From NCBI GenBank assembly GCA_003576805.1, contig QEVM01000021.1, positions 1-38,298 of the forward strand: 38,298 nt of DNA, in the 5' to 3' direction. Under the pieces are notes generated by a model. That model worked only from the letters and a program-made list of their open reading frames with translations, was not told the DNA's origin and searched no databases. Positions 1 to 7,630 of the stretch are shown here, piece by piece. Made by a program: the position numbers and the translations under genes. Position 1 is the first letter of the stretch. Every line of letters begins with the position of its first letter. The stretch comes from Pseudomonadota bacterium. GTDB lineage: Bacteria; Myxococcota_A; UBA9160; PR03.

Positions 1-591
1 TGGCCGCAGGCGGCCGAGCCGGGCGCGACGTCGCCCGTCCTCGAAGCCGCGCGGCTCTCCGCCGATCGCGCGATCCTCGGGCGGCGATCCGCACGCGGCT
101 TCGCGGACGCGCCCCTCGATCCGGCGCAGCTCGGCGCGCTCGCCGTCGCGGCGCTCGCGCGCACCTCCGCCGACGCGCGCGCGGCGCTCTCGCTCGCGGC
201 GGTCGTGCACCGCGTGCGCGGCGTCGCGAGCGGCCACTACGCATGGGACGCGGCCGCGTCGCGCTGGCGTCTCGTCCGCGGCGCCGATCTGCGCGACGAC
301 CTCGTGCGCACGTGCCTCGGGCAGTCGCTCGCGGGCGAGGCCGCAGTCGCGCTCGTCGTGCTGGGCGACGTCGACGCCGTGCAGGCGCGCTGGGGCGCGC
401 GCGGCGCGCGCGACGCGTACGTCGAGGCCGGTCGCATCGCGCACCGCATCTACCTTGCGGCGGGCGCGCTCGGGCTCGGCGCGCGCAACCTCGCCGCCTT
501 CGTCGACGACTCGCTCTCGCGCCTGCTCGGCCTGCGCGGCGACCCGCGCGTCGCGCTCCACCTGACGCTGGTGGGCGCGCCGTCGCGGTGA
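1..591 (+). CDS. SagB-type nitroreductase-family protein (3' part)
   Basis: The frame is open from the left edge to a TGA at 589-591, so only the C-terminal ~196 residues are present. A segment ILGRRSARGF near the edge matches the 'RRS.R.F' start of SagB/ThcOx-type nitroreductase domains. The last 60 residues (VEAGRIAHRIYLAAGALGLG, then a hydrophobic strand LHLTLVG before the stop) match the end of such domains, where a long helix packs on FMN. Family members are flavoenzymes that oxidise thiazolines/oxazolines in peptide natural products or reduce nitro groups and quinones. The substrate cannot be told from this fragment and its operon lies outside the window. The downstream gene is convergent. 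Confidence 0.72.
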   Translation, partial: WPQAAEPGATSPVLEAARLSADRAILGRRSARGFADAPLDPAQLGALAVAALARTSADARAALSLAAVVHRVRGVASGHYAWDAAASRWRLVRGADLRDDLVRTCLGQSLAGEAAVALVVLGDVDAVQARWGARGARDAYVEAGRIAHRIYLAAGALGLGARNLAAFVDDSLSRLLGLRGDPRVALHLTLVGAPSR

Positions 592-672
592 TCCGGATCG
601 GCGCCCCGCGCACCGCGTTGGCCTCCACCGGCATCGCCCTTTCGAGGTGCCCGGCGGCCGCTCTCGCCGCGC
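592..672. other. Short convergent intergenic gap
   Basis: This 81-bp spacer separates the ends of the nitroreductase and the DUF4153 gene. I see no convincing hairpin with a T-run and no small gene. Confidence 0.5.
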
Positions 673-2421
673 TCACGGCTCCGGCGTGACGACGAGCGTG
701 GTGCCGGCCCGAAGCTCGATCTCGCGGTAACGCGGCGGCCGGAGGGGCAGCGGAGCCGATCGGAGCAGCTGCTGGACGTCAGAGCCCGGCATCGAGTCGC
801 CGCGGAGCGCGAGTCGGCCAATCGACCGCCACGCGCGCTCCCCGCCCATCGTCCAGCAATGTCCGGAGACGTTCTCGTACCAGCCCATGAGCGCGACGAC
901 GCACCACTCGTCGCGGGCGTCGGCGTCGAGGTCCACCGCGATCAGCGTGCAGGTCGGCTCGCGCTTGCACTCGCGCGCGAGACTCGGTGCGGCGGCGAGG
1001 ATCGCCTCCACGAATCCGTCCGGCGTCGTCGCTCCGGCGGGCACGATCGTGAAATGAAGGTCGCGCGCTCGCACTGGATCGGGACGCTCGAGCTGCCAGT
1101 GGCTCGCTGCAGCCCGCACGTCCGCGATCGCGGCGTGCGCTGCGGCTGCTTCCGGATGATCGGACAGCGCTTCGATCGCGCGAAGGCGTTCCCAACCGTA
1201 GCGGCCGAGCTGAAAGCGCAGTGCGGCGAAGTCGAAGTCCGCGGCCGGGACGCGCCGGCTCGCGAAGCGCCCGAACTGGTCCAACGCGCTGAGGCGCAGC
1301 GGATCGAGCGGCGGCAGCGCGATCGCGACTGCGATCGCCGCCGCGAAGAGGGCACCGACCACGTTCGCGGGCTCGAGGCCTCGCATCCAGTCGGCGCGGC
1401 GGCGGAGCGCGGCGATCGCGTAGCCGCACGAGAACACGCCCGCGATCGCGATCAGGCAGATCGCGTAGATGCGGGTGGGCGACAGTCCGTACTGATCGAT
1501 GCGCAGCGTCGACGCGCGCAGCGCGATGCCGGCGTAGACCGGCATCGAGACCGCGGCCGCCCGGACCAACCACGACGTCCAGCGCGGGGGAGGCGGCCGT
1601 TGGCCGTCCTCGTGCAGTGCGTTGAGCGAAACGGCTAGCACCGCGAGCAGCGATAGAACGAGCGGCGTCGCGGAGCCCGTCTTCCAGAGCGGTGTCAGCC
1701 CCGTCGCGGGCAGGACCGCGAGGAACAGCAGCGCGACGACGCAGACCACCGGCAGCAGGAGCTGCGCCATCAGCAGCGTCACGCGCCGCAGCGTCGCGAT
1801 CGTCGCTTCGCTCGCGCGGCCGAGCGCGAGCCCGGCCCCGAATCCCGTGAAGCTGAAGGTGATCACGAAGGGCGTGGACCCGAACAGCTCGGCGAACACG
1901 TCGATGTCCACGATCGAGAAGAGTGCTGCCCAGATGCCGAGGACTGCCCAGGCGGCGCCCGTGAACAGCAGAGCGATTGCGCCGACGAACGCGTTGTTCC
2001 AACTGTGCTCGAACAGCACTGGGTACGAGAACCGCACCCGGCCCGTCCGGGTGAAGATCTGCAGGAAGGGCGTCGCGACGTACAACGCCGCGACGCCGCC
2101 GATGATCCACGCGACCATCCGCGCGTCGTCGCCCGCGTACGGAGCGTCTGGACCGGGAAGCAGCGAAGCCACGTGCGCCGTGATGGCCGCGACGATCGCG
2201 CCGACCACCGTCGCGCTCGCGACCAGGCGGTCGAACGGGGCTCCCCAGGCGAGGCGAAGGACGAGCGCCGCGCTCGTGACGGCCGCGCCGATCGACGCGC
2301 CGACCGCGAAGGGTCGATCCGATGGCGGACCCACCGCCCACCACGCGAAGCCCTCGCACGCGCCGATCGCCGCGAAGAGCGCGACGTTTGCCGCGACGGG
2401 GCGCTGCGCAGCCGCCGCTAT
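673..2421 (-). CDS. DUF4153 polytopic membrane protein
   Basis: About 582 residues with roughly ten hydrophobic segments in the N-terminal two thirds and a soluble C-terminal third. The central part (LVRAAAVSMPVYAGIALRAS, then RIDQYGLSPTRIYA) carries the P-x-Y and QYG-x-TP-x-R pattern of DUF4153, a family of unknown function in the bacterial inner membrane. The C-terminal region (LHFTIVPAG) also fits. The start is odd. No ATG, GTG, TTG or CTG lies in frame between about 2334 and 2530, and a GTG at 2332-2334 would cut off the first membrane helix. The best candidate is an ATA at 2419-2421, with GAGG seven bases upstream, overlapping the TAG stop of the preceding esterase. A frameshift is the alternative. 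Likely co-transcribed with the esterase. Confidence 0.7.
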   Translation of the reverse strand: MAAAAQRPVAANVALFAAIGACEGFAWWAVGPPSDRPFAVGASIGAAVTSAALVLRLAWGAPFDRLVASATVVGAIVAAITAHVASLLPGPDAPYAGDDARMVAWIIGGVAALYVATPFLQIFTRTGRVRFSYPVLFEHSWNNAFVGAIALLFTGAAWAVLGIWAALFSIVDIDVFAELFGSTPFVITFSFTGFGAGLALGRASEATIATLRRVTLLMAQLLLPVVCVVALLFLAVLPATGLTPLWKTGSATPLVLSLLAVLAVSLNALHEDGQRPPPPRWTSWLVRAAAVSMPVYAGIALRASTLRIDQYGLSPTRIYAICLIAIAGVFSCGYAIAALRRRADWMRGLEPANVVGALFAAAIAVAIALPPLDPLRLSALDQFGRFASRRVPAADFDFAALRFQLGRYGWERLRAIEALSDHPEAAAAHAAIADVRAAASHWQLERPDPVRARDLHFTIVPAGATTPDGFVEAILAAAPSLARECKREPTCTLIAVDLDADARDEWCVVALMGWYENVSGHCWTMGGERAWRSIGRLALRGDSMPGSDVQQLLRSAPLPLRPPRYREIELRAGTTLVVTPEP

Positions 2422-3347
2422 GCCAGCGCCTCGCGCAGCGCCGCCGACATCGCTTCGAGCGCCTGCTTGCCCGCGTCGAAGAGCTCGAAGAGGCCGACGA
2501 AGCCGTGGATCTGGCCGTCGTAGCGGGTCAGCGTGGTCGCGACGCCCGCCTCGCGCAGGCGCGCGGCGTAGGCCTCGCCCTCGTCGCGCAGCGGGTCGTA
2601 CTCGGCGGTGATCACCGTCGCGGGCGGCAGGCCGGCGAGCGTCGCGGCGCGCTGCGGCGCGGCGTACGCGTCGCTGCGTCGCGCGGCGTCGGGGACGTAG
2701 TGGTCCCAGAACCACTGCATGCCCTTGCGCGTCAGCAGGTAGCCCTCGGCGTTGTCGCGGTACGACGCGCGTTCGAAGTCGGCGTCGGTCACGGGATAGG
2801 TGAGCACCTGATGGCGCAGCGCCGGACCCCCGCGGTCGCGCGCCATCAGCGACACGACGGCGGCGAGGTTGCCGCCCGCGCTGTCGCCCGCGACGGCGAT
2901 GCGCGCGCCGTCGGCGCCGATCTCGGCGCCGTGCTCGGCGATCCAGCGCGTCGCCGCGTAGCAGTCCTCCGCCGCGGCGGGATGGCGGTGCTCGGGCGCG
3001 AGCCGGTAGTCCACCGACACGACGATCGCGCGCGTGCGGTTCGCGAGCGCGCGGCAGAAGTTGTCGTGCGTGTCGACGCCGCCGATCACCCAGCCGCCGC
3101 CGTGGAAGTAGGCGATCGCGGGCGCGGGCTTCGCCGCGCCCTCCGGCACGTAGACGCGCACCGGGATCTCGCCCGCCGGGCCGGGCAGCACGCGGTCCTC
3201 GCACGAGGCCACCGGCTCGCCCGGGAACGGCACGCGCATCTTCTCGAACTGCTGGCGCGCCTCGGCCGGCGAGAGGTTGGTGAGATCGAGCTCGCCCTGC
3301 GCGGCGATCTGGTCGAGCACGAAGCGGGCCTGCGGATCGAGCGGCAT
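2418..3347 (-). CDS. Alpha/beta hydrolase, HSL-type esterase
   Basis: A 309-residue cytoplasmic esterase/lipase of the hormone-sensitive-lipase (family IV) group. The oxyanion-hole motif HGGGW is at residues 82-86 and the nucleophile elbow GDSAGG at 154-159 (Ser156). The acid is Asp251 in EYDPLRDEGEAYA and the base is His281 in HGF, so the triad is complete and spaced as in the family. Length is typical. The ATG at 3345-3347 has GGAGG ten bases upstream. These enzymes cleave short- to medium-chain acyl esters; the natural substrate is unknown. Its TAG stop overlaps the proposed start of the DUF4153 gene. Confidence 0.92.
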   Translation of the reverse strand: MPLDPQARFVLDQIAAQGELDLTNLSPAEARQQFEKMRVPFPGEPVASCEDRVLPGPAGEIPVRVYVPEGAAKPAPAIAYFHGGGWVIGGVDTHDNFCRALANRTRAIVVSVDYRLAPEHRHPAAAEDCYAATRWIAEHGAEIGADGARIAVAGDSAGGNLAAVVSLMARDRGGPALRHQVLTYPVTDADFERASYRDNAEGYLLTRKGMQWFWDHYVPDAARRSDAYAAPQRAATLAGLPPATVITAEYDPLRDEGEAYAARLREAGVATTLTRYDGQIHGFVGLFELFDAGKQALEAMSAALREALA

Positions 3348-3404
3348 CGCGGCGGCCTCCGGAGTGGGAGGTCCACGGTAGCGCGCCGGGCGCGCGCGCC
3401 GGCG

Positions 3405-4292
3405 TCAGCCCGCGGTGCGGTTGCGGCCGGCGGTCTTCGCTTCGTAGAGGCGCGCGTCGGCGGCGGCGACGAACTCGGACGCGTCGCGCATCTCGAGCGT
3501 CATCGCGGCGACGCCGGCCGACACCGTGACGGGAATCCGCTCGCTGCCGGCGTAGAAGTCGTAGACCTCGATCGTGCCGCGCAGCTTCTCGGCGAACAGG
3601 CGCGCGGCGGCGGCGTCCGTCTCGGTCAGCACGATCGCGAACTCCTCGCCGCCGAAGCGCGCGAAGCAGTCCTCGCGCCGCACCTGGCCGCGCGCGATCG
3701 CAGCGACCTCGCGCAGCACCGCGTCGCCGGTGAGATGGCCGAAGCCGTCGTTGACCTTCTTGAAGTGGTCGAGGTCGAAGAGCACGAGCGCGAGCGGCCG
3801 GCGGTGGCGCCGGCAGCGCGCCATCTCGCGCTCGAGGAACTCGTCGAGGAAGCGGCGGTTCGCGGCGCCGGTGAGGCCGTCCGCGATCATCGTGCGGTAG
3901 ATCTCTTCGTGGTAGAGCGACTCGACGTCGTCGCCGCGCAGGTACTTGAGGACCGCCGAGCCGACGCGGATGCGGTCGCCCGAGCGCAGCGCCAGCTCCT
4001 GCTGGGCCGCGAGCGCGTCGTCGTTGAGCGCGGTGCCGTTGGTGGAGCCGAGGTCGGCGACGAAGACGGCGCCGCCGCGCACGCGCACGGCGCAGTGGCG
4101 TCGCGACACGGTGTCGATCGGGAGCGCGACCTCGCAGCCGGGATCGCGGCCGATCACGAGCTCGTCGCGGTCGAGCGGCCAGCGCCGGCCGAGCTCCGGT
4201 CCGTAGATCGAGACGAGGCACGCGGAGCCGCCCTCGGGCGGCGCGGCGGCTTGCGCGGTCGTGGCGAGCGGCGTGTCGCGGTCGGTGAGCAT
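3405..4292 (-). CDS. FHA-GGDEF diguanylate cyclase
   Basis: A 295-residue signalling protein that should make cyclic di-GMP from two GTP. An N-terminal FHA domain (about residues 26-115; GRD, then SRRH, then DLGSTNGT) is a phosphothreonine-peptide reader. A linker helix leads to a GGDEF domain with FDLDHFKKVND and the active-site motif GGEEF at 214-218. RRED at 205-208 lies exactly five residues before it and fits the RxxD inhibitory site, so product feedback is likely. The catalytic motif is intact. The ATG at 4290-4292 is preferred over a GTG 51 bases further up because the extra 17 residues are low-complexity. Phosphorylation-dependent binding through FHA is the likely control. Two PilZ proteins lie about 11 kb away. 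Confidence 0.92.
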   Translation of the reverse strand: MLTDRDTPLATTAQAAAPPEGGSACLVSIYGPELGRRWPLDRDELVIGRDPGCEVALPIDTVSRRHCAVRVRGGAVFVADLGSTNGTALNDDALAAQQELALRSGDRIRVGSAVLKYLRGDDVESLYHEEIYRTMIADGLTGAANRRFLDEFLEREMARCRRHRRPLALVLFDLDHFKKVNDGFGHLTGDAVLREVAAIARGQVRREDCFARFGGEEFAIVLTETDAAAARLFAEKLRGTIEVYDFYAGSERIPVTVSAGVAAMTLEMRDASEFVAAADARLYEAKTAGRNRTAG

Positions 4293-4392
4293 GCCGCCAC
4301 CCGTTTCGGCGCGCGTGCGCCGCGACTGAACGGGCCGCCGCACGCGGCGCGAAGCCGCACGCGCGCTGCGGACGCGCTGCGCACGGGCTGCG

Positions 4393-5139
4393 TCAGCGCA
4401 CCGGCTCGGCGAGCGCGCGCGTCTCGCGGATCAAGCCGTAGACCTGCCCGAGCGTGCTCCCGAGCAGCGTCTCGGTGAGCAGAGCGTCGGCATCGCAGGC
4501 GCGGGCGCGGGCGAGCATGCGGTCGAACACGGCGCAGTAGGTCTCGCTGTGGCGCGTGCGGATCGGCGTGGACCAGAAGAGGTCCCACGACTCGCGGTCC
4601 TCCTCGGCGCGGAAGTGCGCGGCCATCAGCGCGCGCGCGAACACGCCTTCGTCCCCGGCGCCCAGCGCCGTCCACATCGCCTGCGCCTCCTCGGGCTCCA
4701 CGGTGCCTCCGGCCGGCACGATCTGGCTGCACACGAACAGCAGGCCGGCGCGCACGCCGAGCTGCTGCTGGATCAGCCGCAGCACGCGCAGGAACGCCTC
4801 CTGCCGCGCGTGCTGCTCGTTGGCCGCGATCGCACGCGCCTGCACCTCGGCGTGCTCGGCGGTGCGGCGCAGCTCCTGATACTGGAGGTCGATCGCGCGG
4901 CTCTGGCGCTGCAGCTCCTCGCGCTGGAGGAAGAAGCCGATCACGAGCCACAGGAACGCGAGCGGCGCGAAGGCGCCCTCGAGGAAGCCGCCGACCGACG
5001 GCGGCCCCTCCTCGACGAAGCGCTCGAAGCCGACGATCGCGACGATGTAGTAGAGCTGGAGCAGCACCCAGACGACGGTGAGCCCGAGCCCGAGCCGCAG
5101 CAGCCAGGTGGAGTCGCGCGCGGCGTCGGGATCGCGCAC
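4393..5139 (-). CDS. Membrane-anchored coiled-coil protein, function unknown
   Basis: A 248-residue protein I do not recognise at family level. It has two hydrophobic helices (about residues 13-36 and 52-68) with a short loop. A heptad-like charged helix (about 70-110, QREELQRQSRAIDLQYQELR) follows, then a soluble helical domain. The layout resembles small two-helix membrane proteins annotated as putative phage-abortive-infection or DUF4760-like proteins, but I see no diagnostic motif. It starts with GTG at 5137-5139, six bases after the thioesterase stop, so the two are probably co-transcribed. The coiled coil suggests oligomerisation at the inner membrane. Confidence 0.7.
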   Translation of the reverse strand: MRDPDAARDSTWLLRLGLGLTVVWVLLQLYYIVAIVGFERFVEEGPPSVGGFLEGAFAPLAFLWLVIGFFLQREELQRQSRAIDLQYQELRRTAEHAEVQARAIAANEQHARQEAFLRVLRLIQQQLGVRAGLLFVCSQIVPAGGTVEPEEAQAMWTALGAGDEGVFARALMAAHFRAEEDRESWDLFWSTPIRTRHSETYCAVFDRMLARARACDADALLTETLLGSTLGQVYGLIRETRALAEPVR

Positions 5140-5145
5140 GCCGCG

Positions 5146-5964
5146 CTACCCGATCACGGCGAGCTGGCGCGACTGCGCGAGCAGCCGGCCGTCGCGGCTC
5201 CACACCTCGCCGTCCTCCTCGACGAAGCCCTGCTCCGCGAAGCGCGAGCGGAACACCGCGAGATGGAAGTCGTCGGGCGCGGCCTGCGCGAGCGGGAGAT
5301 CGCGCCGGAAGTGGATGGTGAGATCGACGGTCGGCACCGGGCCCATCTCCTCGGCGCTGCGCGCCGGCGCGAAGCAGGCGGGCGGCCAGGCGTCGGTGAT
5401 CGCGGCGACGAGCGGCGCGTCGGCGAGGCGCGGCTCGGCGCAGCGGATCCAGCCGCCGATGCACGCGATGTCGGCGCCCGAGCCGGGCAGCGCGCCGATC
5501 GCGTGGCGGTACTCGTAGCGCGCGTTCATCGGGATCAGGCCGCGGAACGGCTGGCAGTCCTCGGGCGGCGCCACGGCGGGCATGCGCGCGTGGTCGAAGC
5601 TCGGCCCGCGGCGCGGCTTCGAGAACGCGCCGAGCGCGAGCGCGAGCACGCGATCGCCCTGCAGCATGCGGCCCGCCACCGTGGTCAGCGAGCGGCCGAC
5701 GCGCTCGACGCGCGTCTCGACGCGCACCGGGCCTTCCTCCGGCGGCGCCGTGTAGTGCACGGTGAGCGAGCGCGGCGCGCGATCGGCGTCCACCGACGCG
5801 GCGAGCGCCTTCAGCACGATCGCGGCGACGTAGCCGCCGTTCGGCCCGCGCACGACCCACCAGCCGCGGTCGATGCGGCTCGCGAAGGCGCGCTCGCCGA
5901 ACTGCGGCGCGGCTTCCTCGCCGATCTCTCGGACCTCGGTGTCGCGGTCGAATCGCGTTGACAT
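5146..5964 (-). CDS. Acyl-CoA thioesterase family protein (double hotdog)
   Basis: A 272-residue protein with the features of TesB-like thioesterases: two hotdog repeats. The N-terminal repeat carries RGPNGGYVAAIVLKAL (about 39-54), and the C-terminal repeat ends with strands (VDLTIHFRRDLP, then DGRLLAQSRQLAV) typical of the family, in which DGRLLAQSRQ is a hallmark. Such enzymes hydrolyse acyl-CoA to free acid and CoA. The ATG at 5962-5964 begins at the true N-terminus; the longer open frame upstream is antisense to the ligase gene. It diverges from the acyl-CoA ligase with only 30 bp between starts, which suggests shared control of opposing acyl-CoA reactions. Confidence 0.87.
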   Translation of the reverse strand: MSTRFDRDTEVREIGEEAAPQFGERAFASRIDRGWWVVRGPNGGYVAAIVLKALAASVDADRAPRSLTVHYTAPPEEGPVRVETRVERVGRSLTTVAGRMLQGDRVLALALGAFSKPRRGPSFDHARMPAVAPPEDCQPFRGLIPMNARYEYRHAIGALPGSGADIACIGGWIRCAEPRLADAPLVAAITDAWPPACFAPARSAEEMGPVPTVDLTIHFRRDLPLAQAAPDDFHLAVFRSRFAEQGFVEEDGEVWSRDGRLLAQSRQLAVIG

Positions 5965-5988
5965 CGACGCGGCAGGATCGCGTAGGAT
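5958..5988 (+). promoter_or_regulatory. Predicted promoter of the acyl-CoA ligase
   Basis: TTGACA (5958-5963) is followed after 19 bases by TAGGAT (5983-5988), six bases before the ATG. The -35 overlaps the start codon of the divergent thioesterase. The spacer is two bases longer than ideal. The predicted transcript would be nearly or fully leaderless. Confidence 0.5.
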
Positions 5989-5994
5989 GCGCGC

Positions 5995-7536
5995 ATGCGC
6001 ACCAATCTCGGTCTCTTCCTCGCCAAGCGCGCGCAGCTCTCGCCGTCGGTCGAGGCGCTCGTCGAGGTGGAGCGCGGGCGGCGCTTCACGTACGCGGAGC
6101 TCGAGGCGCGCGCGTGCCGCGCCGCGAACGCGCTCGCCGCGCAGGGCGTGCGGCGCGGCGACCGCGTCGCGCTGCTGCTGATGAACGGCGTCGAGTATCT
6201 CGAGAGCTACTTCGCGATCGCGAAGCTCGGCGCGGTGCTGGTGCCGCTCAACTGGCGCCTCGTGCCCGACGAGCTGGCCTTCATCGTGAAGGACGCGGGC
6301 GCCACCGCGCTGCTCTTCGACGCCGAGTTCGACGACGCCGTGCGCGCGCTGCGCGAGCGCGACACCGGCATCCGCACCTGGCTGCGCGCGGGCGGCGACG
6401 CGCCCGCGCCGGCGCTCGGCGCCGCGTGGGACGACCTCGTGCGCGAGGCGCCGAGCGCGCCGCCCGCCATCGAGGGCGGCGACGACGACATGCTCTTCAT
6501 CATGTACACGTCGGGCACGACGGGCCTGCCCAAGGGCGTCGTGCACACGCACGCGACGGTCGCCGCGGCGTGCATCACGGTGAACCTCACCGCCGACATG
6601 CGCTATCGCGACCGCTATCTCCAGATGCTGCCGCTCTTCCACGTGGGGGCGCTGACGCCGGCGGTGTCGTGCGTCCACCGCGGCGGCACGCTCGTCCTGC
6701 TGCGCGCCTTCGACCCGAGCCGCGCCTGGGACGTGATCGAAGCCGAGCGCGTCACCACCGGGCTCGCGGTGCCCGCGATGCTCCAGTTCATGTGGCTGTC
6801 GCCGCGGCGCGGCAGCGCCGACACGAGCTCGCTGCGCTGGCTGATGAGCGGCGCGGCGCCCGTGCCGGTGCCCGTGATCGAGCAGTACGCCGCGGCCGGC
6901 ATCGAGATCCACCAGGTGTACGGGCTCACCGAGAGCGGCGGCCCCGCCTGCCTGATCGGCCCGGAGCAGGCGATCGCGAAGGCCGGCTCGACGGGCCCGG
7001 CCTTCTTCCACACCGACGTGCGCGTCGTCGACGAGGCGGGCCGCGACGTCGCGGCCGGCGCCGTCGGCGAGGTGTGGATCCGCGGCGCGCACGTGATGAA
7101 GGAGTACTGGAACCGGCCCGACGCGACCGCCGAGGCGATCGTCGACGGCTGGCTGCGCAGCGGCGACCTCGCGACCGTCGACAAGGAAGGCTTCGTCTAC
7201 ATCCAGGACCGCAAGAAGGACATGATCATCTCGGGCGGCGAGAACGTCTATCCCGCCGAGATCGAGAGCGTGCTCGCGGGCCATCCGAAGCTCGCCGAGT
7301 GCGCGGTGATCGGTCAGCCGTCGGCGAGATGGGGCGAGTCGCCGGCCGCGATCGTGGTGCAAAGGCCCGGCGAGAGCGCGACGCCCGACGAGATCGTCGA
7401 TTTCTGCCGCGGCAAGCTCGCGCGCTACAAGGTGCCGCGCGTCGTCGAGTTCGTGGACGCGATCCCGCGCAATCCGACGGGCAAGATCCTGAAGCGCGTG
7501 CTGCGCGAGCGCTTCCCGGGTCCCGCGCCCGACTGA
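5995..7536 (+). CDS. Long-chain fatty-acid/acyl-CoA ligase (AMP-binding)
   Basis: A 513-residue ANL-superfamily enzyme that activates a carboxylic acid with ATP and joins it to CoA. The phosphate-binding motif MYTSGTTGLPKG is at 170-181. YGLTES (A5), GDLA (A7), DRKKDMIISGGENVYPAEIE from residue 405 (A8), and the C-terminal PTGKILKRVLRE with its catalytic lysine near 497 are all present, so the enzyme should be active. Length is normal for medium/long-chain ligases. The ATG at 5995 has no Shine-Dalgarno, but TAGGAT lies six bases upstream, so translation may be leaderless. It diverges from a thioesterase and ends at a dispersed repeat. Confidence 0.93.
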   Translation: MRTNLGLFLAKRAQLSPSVEALVEVERGRRFTYAELEARACRAANALAAQGVRRGDRVALLLMNGVEYLESYFAIAKLGAVLVPLNWRLVPDELAFIVKDAGATALLFDAEFDDAVRALRERDTGIRTWLRAGGDAPAPALGAAWDDLVREAPSAPPAIEGGDDDMLFIMYTSGTTGLPKGVVHTHATVAAACITVNLTADMRYRDRYLQMLPLFHVGALTPAVSCVHRGGTLVLLRAFDPSRAWDVIEAERVTTGLAVPAMLQFMWLSPRRGSADTSSLRWLMSGAAPVPVPVIEQYAAAGIEIHQVYGLTESGGPACLIGPEQAIAKAGSTGPAFFHTDVRVVDEAGRDVAAGAVGEVWIRGAHVMKEYWNRPDATAEAIVDGWLRSGDLATVDKEGFVYIQDRKKDMIISGGENVYPAEIESVLAGHPKLAECAVIGQPSARWGESPAAIVVQRPGESATPDEIVDFCRGKLARYKVPRVVEFVDAIPRNPTGKILKRVLRERFPGPAPD

Positions 7537-7537
7537 A

Positions 7538-7630
7538 CGAGCCTCGTCGGGCTCGCCGCTCGCCTGCGGCTCGCTACGCGGGAAACGGGAGTGGCGGCTT
7601 CGGTCGTGCAGCGAGCTCGCGTGCGCGACC
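7538..7630 (-). repeat. Dispersed ~95-bp repeat, copy A
   Basis: In reverse orientation this stretch matches the two tandem units at 21501-21690. Shared blocks include GCTCGCCGCTCGCCT and GGCTCGCTACGCGGGAAACG, with a more divergent middle and a shared end GAGCTCGCGTGCGCGACC. It lies between the ligase stop and the FG-GAP gene, and covers the last residues and TAG stop of the latter. Confidence 0.8.

Noticed and set aside
2420-4221. Minus-strand frame continuing more than 550 codons upstream of the DUF4153 protein
   Set aside because: It runs across the esterase and the GGDEF gene in another frame and is Arg-rich without domains; long shadow frames are expected at this base composition.
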